Shown here: in pieces, positions 1 through 5,704 of the stretch
Layout: every line of letters begins with the position of its first letter
Numbering within the stretch: position 1 is the stretch's first letter
NCBI GenBank assembly: GCA_937983085.1
Contig: CALJKZ010000116.1
Coordinates: forward strand, 1 to 5,704
Direction: 5' to 3'
DNA length: 5,704 nt
From: an uncultured Gemmatimonadales bacterium
GTDB taxonomy: Bacteria; Gemmatimonadota; Gemmatimonadetes; Longimicrobiales; Gaopeijiaceae
The notes under the pieces: model-generated
Databases searched by the model: none
Told to the model about the DNA's origin: nothing
What the model saw: only the letters and a program-made list of their open reading frames with translations
Position numbers and translations under genes: made by a program

Positions 1-59
1 ATGACGGCGCACGTGTGCGTCGTTCCGATGTCGAGTCCGGCGATGAGGTTTGCGCGCAT
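1..59 (-). CDS. ftsA: FtsA, cell division actin homologue (N-terminal 19 codons only)
   Basis: Only the start of the gene is in the window; it runs off the low-coordinate edge. From an ATG at 59-57 the minus strand reads MRANLIAGLDIGTTHTCAV, with the next codon cut. The GLDIGTT stretch matches the phosphate-1 loop that opens FtsA and other actin-fold ATPases, and ftsA directly after ftsQ is the standard dcw order. FtsA is known to bind ATP, attach to the inner membrane through a C-terminal helix (not visible here) and tether FtsZ filaments while recruiting later divisome proteins. The start lies 4 bases after the ftsQ stop, so translation is probably coupled. I see no convincing Shine-Dalgarno sequence before this ATG, which fits reinitiation by ribosomes finishing ftsQ. 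No other ATG start is apparent nearby in frame. The identification rests on about 20 residues plus gene order. Confidence 0.85.
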   Translation of the reverse strand, partial: MRANLIAGLDIGTTHTCAV

Positions 60-63
60 GGGC

Positions 64-801
64 TCAGCGGTCAGGGGTGCGGCGGACCACGATCTGGTCC
101 GCGAATCTCAGGTCCACGACGTCGGGGATGTCGCCCGGCGTACGTGAGATGGCGTCGGTGAGGGCGGCTTCCGCCTCCTTCAGCCGGACGAGTGACGTCC
201 CCGGACGAAGCAGCAGAGCGACGTCGGGGCTTATGAGGCGAAGGGTCAGCGAACCGTCGCTCTCGCGGCTCAATGTGGAGATGCGCCGGACAAGCTCCTC
301 GTCGGCGCGCCGGAGGTGCTCGATCTCGGCTGCGAGGACGCGCACCTCCTCGGGGAAGACCGAGGCTCCCGCGGGCGGCATCCGACTCGCCGCGATGATG
401 GGCAGGTCGAGGCCGAAGCGCGTGGGATCGATGGGAAGGCGGTACCCGGCCTCGTCCAGCGGCTCGAGGGTGGGTGTGGCGGCCAGAGCGACGGGCCGAC
501 GCTCCGAAACCGTCACCCTTAGCCCGTTGGGGAGCCTCCGCCGCACCTCGGCGCTTTGGACCAGCGGATGTGCCTCCACGCGCTCGCGCCAGGCGTCCGT
601 GTCACCCCACACCGAGGCTCCATCGGCCAGTTCCAGGGCCGCCACCACCGTGTCCTCCGCCAGGAAACGGGTCCCCCGCACTTCCACGTCGTTGACCTTG
701 AATGTCTCCATGGTGGCGAGCGCCTCCGGCACCTGAGGACCCCAGACGAGGACGGGGCTGAACGCCAGCGTCGCCAGGAGGACCTTGCCTTCGCTACGCA
801 T
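64..801 (-). CDS. ftsQ: FtsQ/DivIB, membrane-anchored divisome protein with POTRA domain
   Basis: Predicted 245-residue bitopic membrane protein. A very short N-terminal tail (MRSEGK) precedes one hydrophobic segment at about residues 7-22. A POTRA domain follows at about 34-104, starting FKVNDVEVRGTRFL and ending RLPNGLRVTVSERRPVAL. The FtsQ beta domain spans about 105-240 and closes with VVDLRFADQIVVR, which is characteristic of the family. FtsQ links early and late divisome proteins by binding FtsL and FtsB on the outer side of the membrane and helps control septal peptidoglycan synthesis. The length is normal to slightly short, because the cytoplasmic tail is only about 6 residues where E. 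coli FtsQ has roughly 25. The ATG at 801-799 overlaps the murC stop by 8 bases (ATGCGTAG) and has a GGGAGAG ribosome binding site at good spacing. ftsA starts 4 bases after its TGA stop. The frame is intact throughout. Confidence 0.93.
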   Translation of the reverse strand: MRSEGKVLLATLAFSPVLVWGPQVPEALATMETFKVNDVEVRGTRFLAEDTVVAALELADGASVWGDTDAWRERVEAHPLVQSAEVRRRLPNGLRVTVSERRPVALAATPTLEPLDEAGYRLPIDPTRFGLDLPIIAASRMPPAGASVFPEEVRVLAAEIEHLRRADEELVRRISTLSRESDGSLTLRLISPDVALLLRPGTSLVRLKEAEAALTDAISRTPGDIPDVVDLRFADQIVVRRTPDR

Positions 802-808
802 GGGCGGG

Positions 809-815
809 CTCTCCC
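809..815 (-). promoter_or_regulatory. Ribosome binding site for ftsQ
   Basis: The minus strand reads GGGAGAG, 7 bases before the ftsQ ATG at 801. It lies inside the last codons of murC, so ftsQ can be translated by new initiation as well as by coupling. It supports the choice of the 801 start, which overlaps the murC stop. Confidence 0.6.
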
Positions 816-1908
816 AGGACGTCGAGGAGCGCCGGTCCCACCCGCTCGATGGAGCCTGCCCCGAGGGTCAGGACCACATCGCCCTCGCGAACCTCGTCGG
901 CGAGGCGAAGGGGGAGATCGTCCAGGTCGGACACGTAGGTGAGGGGGTCGGCACCGGCGGCCCGGGCCGTCTGAACCAGGGTGTCGCCGGTGACGCCGGG
1001 AATGGGCTCCTCACGGGCCGGGAAGATGTCGGTGAGCCACACCGAGTCGGCCATGGCCAGGGCTTCGCCGAACTCCCGGGCGAAGTCCCGGGTGCGGGAA
1101 AAGAGGTGCGGCTGGAAGACCGCGACGATCCGACGTCCCGGATAGGTCGCGCGTGCCGCCCGAAGCGCCGCCGCCAGCTCTGTGGGATGATGGCCATAGT
1201 CGTCGACCACCACCACGCCCCTCGCCTCGCCCAGGCGCTCGAAGCGCCGGCCGATGCCCCGGAAGGTGGCCAGAGCGCGGAAGACGGCGTCCCACCCGGT
1301 GTTCAACGCCCGGGACGCGGCCACGGCGGCCAGGGCGTTGAGCAGGTTGTGACGCCCTCCCATGGGGAGAGCGAGTTCGCCTGCGCTCCGCCCCTCTTCG
1401 TGGAGCGTCGCCCGGGTCACTCCATCCTCTACACGGATGTCGGTGGCCCGAAGCATGGAGCCCGCGCGGGTGCCGTACGTGTATCCCACGGACCCGATGG
1501 ACGGCAGGAGCGACGACGCACCGTGATCGTCGGCGCAGACGATGACGCGACCGCCGCCCCGGACCCCGGCGATGAAGTCGAGGAAGCCGCGCCGGACACC
1601 CTCCAGGTCGCCGTAGATGTCGAGGTGGTCCGCCTCGAGGTTGGTCACCACGGCCACATCGGGCGACAGAGTGAGAAACGATCGGTCGTACTCGTCGGCT
1701 TCCACTACGAAGAGATCCGCCGCGCCAAAGCGGAGATTGCCCTCCCAGGCCGATACGTGACCTCCGACGATTCCGGTGGGATCGGCGTCGCTGGCGGCGA
1801 GGATCTCCGTCGCCATGGCCGTCGTGGTGGTCTTCCCGTGGGTCCAGGCGCTTCCCACCACCGTGCCGTGACGGCCCCAGGCGCCCAGGGCAGCGCCACG
1901 CTTCAGCA

Positions 1909-1916
1909 GCGGGATC
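1909..1916 (-). other. Deletion/frameshift junction in murC
   Basis: The minus strand reads GATCCCGC here. In the upstream frame it encodes the end of GHDPA, and one base later, in the downstream frame, the start of IPLL. Both are recognisable MurC segments that are normally about 30 residues apart. Continuous coding in each frame up to this point, but not beyond it, places the break here to within a few bases. The frame change requires a loss of 3n+2 bases. The E. coli spacing predicts about 92, which satisfies that. A short direct repeat at the two original ends is inferred, since the missing DNA cannot be seen. Confidence 0.78.
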
Positions 1917-2107
1917 GTGCCCCACCGACACCGTGGCGCCGAGACTACGGAGACGCTGCACGGCGCGACTCTCCTTGGCGTCGCACCCGCTGACCCGACC
2001 GCCGCTCCGGAGAAGCAACTCGGCGAGGGGATACATGCCCGCCCCGCCGATGCCCATGAAGTGCACGGGCTTGTCCGCTGCCATCGCACGGAGATCCACG
2101 GCGCCGT

Positions 2108-3256
2108 TCATGCCGCCTCCCTCGCCGAGGAGAGGAACGTGGCCACGTCGTCGGCGATCTTCCGCGTGGCGCCCGGTCGTGCTCGTTCCAGAGCGCGGGC
2201 GCGCATCGCGGCGAGGGCGTCGGGGTCCGAAGCCAGGGCCTGAAGCTCCGCGGCCAGTCGCCCGGGCGTGAGCTCGGCCTCCGGGAGAACCCGCGCCGTG
2301 CCCGCCGCTTCGAGGGCCCGGGCATTGAACATCTGATGGTTCTCCGCCGAAGTGGGGAGCGGAACCAGGATGGCCGGGAGTCCCTGATTCAGGAACTCCT
2401 CCGTCGTCATGGCGCCACCCCGGCTCAACGCCGCGTCGGCGGCGACGAGGGCGGCGGGCATGTCGTTCAGGTAGGCCTCGGTCCGGATCCACGACGGATG
2501 GTCCAGCGCCTCCAGGGCCTGCCGGACACCGTCGAAGTGGGTGGGGCCGGTGACCCAGAGGAGGTGGAGGACATCGGGCCGGTCCATCTCGCCACGCTCC
2601 ACGCTCTCCACGTACGCCAGGACCCCCCGATTCAACGCCAGGGACCCTTGGCTCCCCCCCGTCACCAACACCAGGAGGACGTCGGCGGGAATCCCGAAGA
2701 GGGCCCGGGCCTCGGAACGCTCCATGGTGGACGGGGGCCGGACGGGGTTTCCGCTCACCACGCAGCGGGACGCCCCGACCGGCATCCGGTCGATGGCCTC
2801 CGGGTACGCGACGTGGATGCGCTGGGCGAAGCGGGTGAGAAGCTTGGTCACGGCGCCCGGCCAGGAGTTCTGCTCCTGAAGGACGAGGGGGATCCCCATG
2901 AGTCCGGCGACGATACCCGCCGGAGCTCCGGCATAGCCTCCGGTGACCACCACGACTTCCGGACGACGCTCCTGAAAGAGTCGACCCACCCGCACGAGCG
3001 CCGCGGCCAGGCCGGTCAGGGCACGCCAACTGGCCAGCGGGCGCCGACGGTCGATGCCGTAGACCGACAGGAGGAGGTGGTCTTCACCCCGCTCCGGAAG
3101 GACCCGGGCCTCGAGGCCGCGACGGGCGCCCACGAAGAGGACGCGCACATCGGGACGCGCCTCCCGAAGGGCGTCGGCAATGGCCAGCGCCGGATACAGG
3201 TGCCCGCCCGTGCCTCCACCGGCGAGGACGACGAAGGGACCCGTGACGTCAGGCAC
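2108..3256 (-). CDS. murG: MurG, UDP-GlcNAc:lipid I N-acetylglucosaminyltransferase
   Basis: Complete 382-residue GT-B glycosyltransferase of usual or slightly generous length. It transfers GlcNAc from UDP-GlcNAc to lipid I on the cytoplasmic face of the membrane, giving lipid II. The N-domain shows the first glycine loop GGGTGGHLYPALAIA (His19), a second loop TGGYAGAP (105-112) and QEQNSWPG (127-134), then GNPVR (169-173). The C-domain, which binds UDP-GlcNAc, shows TGGSQGS (199-205), SRGGAMTTEE (278-287) and PAILVPLPTSAENHQMFNA (294-312). Gln127 replaces the His usual in HEQN, and only the first Gly loop closely matches textbook sequences, so it is a somewhat divergent member. The start is GTG at 3256-3254, overlapping the ftsW stop by 8 bases (GTGCCTGA), with GGAAGG just upstream. 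The stop TGA shares four bases with the murC start (ATGA). MurG feeds lipid II to FtsW, encoded just before it. A run of seven G (plus 2654-2660) in the GGSQG codons leaves the frame intact. Confidence 0.96.
   Translation of the reverse strand: MPDVTGPFVVLAGGGTGGHLYPALAIADALREARPDVRVLFVGARRGLEARVLPERGEDHLLLSVYGIDRRRPLASWRALTGLAAALVRVGRLFQERRPEVVVVTGGYAGAPAGIVAGLMGIPLVLQEQNSWPGAVTKLLTRFAQRIHVAYPEAIDRMPVGASRCVVSGNPVRPPSTMERSEARALFGIPADVLLVLVTGGSQGSLALNRGVLAYVESVERGEMDRPDVLHLLWVTGPTHFDGVRQALEALDHPSWIRTEAYLNDMPAALVAADAALSRGGAMTTEEFLNQGLPAILVPLPTSAENHQMFNARALEAAGTARVLPEAELTPGRLAAELQALASDPDALAAMRARALERARPGATRKIADDVATFLSSAREAA
2116..2123 (-). promoter_or_regulatory. Ribosome binding site that fixes the murC start
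   Basis: The minus strand reads GAGGGAGG, 4 bases before the ATG at 2111-2109, within the last codons of murG. Together with the ATGA overlap of the murG stop, it marks 2111 as the murC start rather than the in-frame ATG nine codons later (2084-2082), which has no such site, or the out-of-frame ATG at 2089. Confidence 0.7.
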
Positions 3257-4424
3257 GGACGGCCTTCCCCCCCGGGGCGGCCCGGGCGATGGAGATGAGG
3301 ATGCCCAGGGCGACGAACGTCACGATGAGGTTCGAGCGACCATACGAAACGAGGGGCAGCGCGAGCCCCGTCGCGGGCGCCAGCGCCAATCCCACGGCCA
3401 TGTGCAGTGTCGCCTGGATGGCGATGAAGCTGGCGCATCCCACGGCCAGGAGCTCGCCGAAGGTGTCGGGAGCCCGACCGGCGATGCGGAAGCCGATGAG
3501 GACGACGAACAGGTAGAGCACGACCAGCGCGGAAGCGCCGAGGAAACCCCACTCCTCGCCGATCATGGCGAAGATGAAGTCGTTGTGGGCTTCGGGGAGG
3601 AAGCCGTACTTCTGCCGGCCTTCTCCGATGCCGACGCCCGTCAGGCCGCCGGAACCGAACGCCACCAAGGACTGCTTCACCTGATAGCCGGCACCCGACG
3701 GGTCGGAGACCTGTCCGAGGAACTCGCGCATGCGCTCCACGCGATAGTCCACCTGGAGCTGCCACCAGACCACCGGGGCCAGCAGCAGCCCCATGAAGAT
3801 GAAGTGGCCGATGCGAGCGCCTGCGGCGAAGACGATGACCAGGCCCAGCATGAAGACCACCAGGGCCGTGGAGAGGTCGGGCGCCGCCGCCACGAGGCCC
3901 ACGGGCACGGCCCACACCACCAGGAACGGCCCCAGACCGCGGCGAAGGGACCGGAAGTGCTCGGCCTTACGGATGGCGGTGGCCGCCGTCCACACGATGA
4001 TGGCGATCTTGGCGATTTCCGACGGCTGGAACCCCACCCCGAGGCGGAGCCACCGGCGCGCTCCGTTGACCTCCGGAGCGATGCCGTACGTCCAGGGCAG
4101 GACGCACAGGAGAAGGAGGAAGCTGGCCCCCACCATGAGCGGCCACGACAGGTGCTCCCACACCTTGTACGGCAGATACGCCGTCACCAGGAGCAGCCCC
4201 AGGCCCACGGCGGCCCCGACGACCTGGCGGCCGACGTAGAAGTGGTCCGGTAGACCCTGGCGGATGGCATGAACCGACGACGCGCTGTAGAGGGTCACCA
4301 GCCCGAAGGACAGGATGAGGAGGGTGAGCCCCATGAGCGTCGCCGCTTCCCACCCGCGCCCCAGACCCGAGTCCGGAAGCCGGACGGGAGCCGGCGGGGC
4401 CAGATCCATGGGGCGCGCCGTCAT
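3249..4424 (-). CDS. ftsW: FtsW, SEDS-family septal peptidoglycan glycosyltransferase
   Basis: Complete 391-residue polytopic membrane protein of the SEDS family, with about ten hydrophobic segments after a roughly 25-residue proline-rich cytoplasmic tail. FtsW polymerises lipid II into glycan at the division septum, paired with a class B PBP (FtsI). Motifs in order are NGARRWLRLG (120-129), GFQPSEIAKI (131-140), APDLSTALV (181-189), YQVKQSLVAFGSGGLTGVGIG (247-267), and LPEAHNDFIFAMIGEE (276-291). Asp282 corresponds to the Asp shown to be catalytic in E. coli FtsW and RodA. The last motif is PLVSYGRSNL (357-366). Two motifs differ from the common form: APDLST for QPDLGT and SYGRSN for SYGGSS. 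Placement between murD and murG favours FtsW over the close paralogue RodA. The ATG at 4424-4422 shares four bases with the murD stop (ATGA); the ribosome binding site is weak, so coupling is likely. The end overlaps murG by 8 bases. Confidence 0.95.
   Translation of the reverse strand: MTARPMDLAPPAPVRLPDSGLGRGWEAATLMGLTLLILSFGLVTLYSASSVHAIRQGLPDHFYVGRQVVGAAVGLGLLLVTAYLPYKVWEHLSWPLMVGASFLLLLCVLPWTYGIAPEVNGARRWLRLGVGFQPSEIAKIAIIVWTAATAIRKAEHFRSLRRGLGPFLVVWAVPVGLVAAAPDLSTALVVFMLGLVIVFAAGARIGHFIFMGLLLAPVVWWQLQVDYRVERMREFLGQVSDPSGAGYQVKQSLVAFGSGGLTGVGIGEGRQKYGFLPEAHNDFIFAMIGEEWGFLGASALVVLYLFVVLIGFRIAGRAPDTFGELLAVGCASFIAIQATLHMAVGLALAPATGLALPLVSYGRSNLIVTFVALGILISIARAAPGGKAVRA
3263..3268 (-). promoter_or_regulatory. 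Ribosome binding site for the GTG start of murG
   Basis: The minus strand reads GGAAGG, 6 bases before the GTG at 3256-3254, inside the ftsW coding end. It supports this non-ATG start; the next in-frame ATG lies far downstream, beyond the essential first glycine loop. Confidence 0.55.
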
Positions 4425-5704
4425 GCCACCGCCACCGCGAGGCGCGTGAAGTGCTGTCCGCGGTGCTCGTAGCTCTCGTACATGTCGAAGCTCGAGCAGG
4501 CCGGGGAGAGAAGGACCACGTCGCCGCTCGTGGCCAGCCGGGCCGCAGAGGCCACCACGTCTTCCATTCCGCCGTCCACCAGGGTGATCTCGGGTCGAAC
4601 GGGGGCGTGGGGCCGGGAGGAGCCGTCCGCGTCGCGGGATGCGAGGGCAGCCTTCAGTTCCGTCGCCGCGCGCGCCCCGGCCGCACCGTACGCCAGGACC
4701 ACGCGGACCCGGCCCACGAGGTCAGCCGCGAGATCCGCGAAGTCCTCGCCCTTGTCCTTTCCGCCAAGCAGGAGGACGATGGGGCGGTCCAGGCTCCTCA
4801 CGGCGCTCCGCGTGGCGGCGAGGTTCGTCGCCTTCGAGTCGTTGACCCAGAGGACACCGCGGGCGTGGGCTACCGGCTCGAGGCGGTGCGGAAGGGCACG
4901 GGCCGAGCCGAGTCCGGCGGCGATGCCGCCCTCCGCGGCGCCGGCGAGTCGTGCCACGAGGGCTGCCGCCAGGCCGTTGCGGACGTTGTGCTCGCCCAGC
5001 AGCGGGAAATCGGCCACGGGGAGGAGGGGTTCGATCTCGCCCCAGAGGCGGAGCGTGAGCGTGTCCTCGTCCACGAAGGCGTCCCCGACGTCGGGGCCGA
5101 AGTAGAAACGCCGTCCCGGCGCGTCTCCCGCCAGGGACCGCACGGCCTCGTCGCCCGCCGGGAGGACCCACACCGACGATTCGTCGGCGGTGTCGAAGAG
5201 CCGTGCCTTGTCGGCATAGTACGCCTCGACGCTTCCGTACCGGTCGAGGTGGTCCGGGGAGAGGTTGGTCACGACCCCGATGTCGGGGCGGAACGTCTCC
5301 ACGTCGGCGAGCTGGTACGAGCTCATCTCGAGAACCACCCACGAGGGCTGGGGGTCACGACGCGCCAGGTCCGACGCCGGAGGAGCGAGGCCCCCACCGA
5401 CGTTTCCACCGGCCGCCGAGTCGAAGCCCGAGGCCCTGAGGAGGTGGTCCACCAGCAGCGTGGTCGTGGTCTTCCCATTGGTGCCCGTGATGGCGATCAG
5501 TGAACCCGTGTAGAACCGTGCGGCGAGCTCGGGTTCGCTGATCCAGCGTCCGCCGCGATCGGCGAGGGACCGGAGCACCGGAGCATCGGACGGGATTCCG
5601 GGACTCGCGACGACGAGGCCGGCGTCCGCCAGTCGCTCGAGGTCGTGTCCTCCGAGTTCCACGTCGATTCCGAGGGCTCGCAGATCGGTTCCACGAGCTG
5701 CAAC
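4421..5704 (-). CDS. murD: MurD, UDP-MurNAc-L-Ala--D-glutamate ligase (N-terminus outside the window)
   Basis: The frame is open to the window edge, giving 427 visible residues and a TGA stop at 4423-4421. The true start lies beyond 5704; by comparison with family lengths some tens of residues are missing. The GTG at 5662 is internal, because the 14 codons before it (VAARGTDLRALGID) continue the N-domain. MurD adds D-Glu to UDP-MurNAc-L-Ala with ATP in the cytoplasm. In visible numbering it shows VVASPGIP (about 31-38), the ATP loop GTNGKTTTT (74-82), LEMSSYQL (125-132), TNLSPDHLD (146-154), an ADKARLF lysine at 166 that may be the carbamylated one, GEHNVRNGLAA (237-247), PHRLEPV (272-278), NDSKATN (288-294), GGKDKG (314-319), and SPACSSFDMYESYEHRG (400-416). 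NDSKATN and SPACSSFD separate MurD from MurC, MurE and MurF. No missing key residue or frameshift is seen, unlike murC. Confidence 0.96.
   Translation of the reverse strand, partial: VAARGTDLRALGIDVELGGHDLERLADAGLVVASPGIPSDAPVLRSLADRGGRWISEPELAARFYTGSLIAITGTNGKTTTTLLVDHLLRASGFDSAAGGNVGGGLAPPASDLARRDPQPSWVVLEMSSYQLADVETFRPDIGVVTNLSPDHLDRYGSVEAYYADKARLFDTADESSVWVLPAGDEAVRSLAGDAPGRRFYFGPDVGDAFVDEDTLTLRLWGEIEPLLPVADFPLLGEHNVRNGLAAALVARLAGAAEGGIAAGLGSARALPHRLEPVAHARGVLWVNDSKATNLAATRSAVRSLDRPIVLLLGGKDKGEDFADLAADLVGRVRVVLAYGAAGARAATELKAALASRDADGSSRPHAPVRPEITLVDGGMEDVVASAARLATSGDVVLLSPACSSFDMYESYEHRGQHFTRLAVAVA

Larger units (their letters stand above)
794..2111 (-). pseudogene. murC: MurC, UDP-N-acetylmuramate--L-alanine ligase, disrupted by a frameshifting deletion
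   Basis: MurC ligates L-Ala to UDP-MurNAc using ATP in the cytoplasm, the first step of stem-peptide assembly. The gene lies in two frames. From ATG 2111-2109, codons 1-66 encode the N-terminal Rossmann start (VHFMGIGGAGMYPLAELLL, then SGCD and TVSVGHD). The rest, from about 1914 down to TAG 796-794, is one base out of register and encodes IPLLKRGAALGAW, THGKTTTT, VVEADEYD (near 1700), EADHLD (near 1630), GRHNLLNAL (near 1350), RRFERLG (near 1245), DDYGHHPTE (1204-1178) and FQPHLFSRTRD (near 1100). Compared with E. coli MurC, about 30 residues between GHDP and IPLL are absent, including the VVVVSSA strand, so bases are missing and the frame has not simply slipped. Restoring them gives roughly 465-470 residues, normal for the family. 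The open frame beginning at 2089 is misleading because its first 58 residues are out-of-frame nonsense. The P-loop also reads AWTHGKT where AGTHGKT is expected. The cause may be real decay or an assembly error. Confidence 0.88.

Noticed and set aside
1905..1920. Programmed ribosomal frameshift in murC
   Set aside because: A frame change alone would not restore the roughly 30 missing residues, and no slippery heptamer is visible at the junction. Missing bases explain both observations.
785..1993. Plus-strand open frame of about 400 codons opposite murC
   Set aside because: It is antisense to a recognisable MurC, shows no domain, and has the low-complexity Arg/Gly/Pro-rich look of a shadow frame in GC-rich DNA.
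2654..2660. Seven-base C run in murG, with a second at 3267-3273 near the ftsW end, as phase-variable or error-prone tracts
   Set aside because: Both fall in codons for Gly in expected positions (GGSQGS in MurG, PGGK in FtsW) and both frames are intact, so there is no sign of length variation.
1011..3029. Minus-strand open frame of 672 codons crossing murG and murC
   Set aside because: It is real MurC only for about 66 codons from 2111; the part over murG and the part after 1909 are out-of-frame translations of those genes. It is not a fusion protein.
3180..4253. Plus-strand open frame of about 357 codons opposite ftsW and murG
   Set aside because: It spans the junction of two clearly real genes on the other strand and is rich in His, Glu and Gln with no recognisable motif; a GC-driven shadow.
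4451..5503. Plus-strand open frame of about 350 codons opposite murD
   Set aside because: It lies wholly within conserved MurD coding sequence, and its translation has no family resemblance.
5497..5703. Separate small gene at the high-coordinate edge on the minus strand
   Set aside because: It overlaps MurD in another frame. The MurD frame continues to the edge with LRALGIDVELGGHD, a good MurD N-domain match.

Overview
The window is a section of a bacterial dcw (division and cell wall) cluster, read entirely from the minus strand. In transcription order, from high to low coordinates, it holds murD (5' end outside the window), ftsW, murG, murC (disrupted), ftsQ and the first 19 codons of ftsA. 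The DNA is GC-rich (about two thirds G+C by eye). Gene order and protein style fit a GC-rich, peptidoglycan-making, probably diderm bacterium. Gemmatimonadota or a similar phylum is a guess from general resemblance and is not established here. murB and ddl, which often lie between murC and ftsQ in proteobacteria, are absent.

Layout: murD 4421-5704, ftsW 3249-4424, murG 2108-3256, murC 794-2111, ftsQ 64-801, ftsA 1-59. There is essentially no intergenic DNA. The four complete junctions overlap by 4, 8, 4 and 8 bases, and ftsQ and ftsA are 4 bases apart. This implies one polycistronic message with coupled translation. No promoter, terminator, RNA gene, mobile element or CRISPR array is visible.

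The products act in two linked processes. MurC and MurD add L-Ala and D-Glu to the UDP-MurNAc peptide stem in the cytoplasm. MurG converts lipid I to lipid II on the inner membrane face. FtsW polymerises lipid II into septal glycan. FtsQ and FtsA are divisome parts that scaffold this work and tie it to FtsZ.

The main anomaly is in murC. The first 66 or so codons are in one frame and the rest of the protein is in another. About 30 residues of the family's N-terminal Rossmann domain are missing exactly where the frame changes. This looks like a deletion of about 92 bases at a short GATCCCGC match, either a real mutation or an assembly error. The same gene also has Trp in place of the first Gly of the ATP-binding loop. 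I found no novel system; otherwise this is an ordinary, well-conserved housekeeping region.
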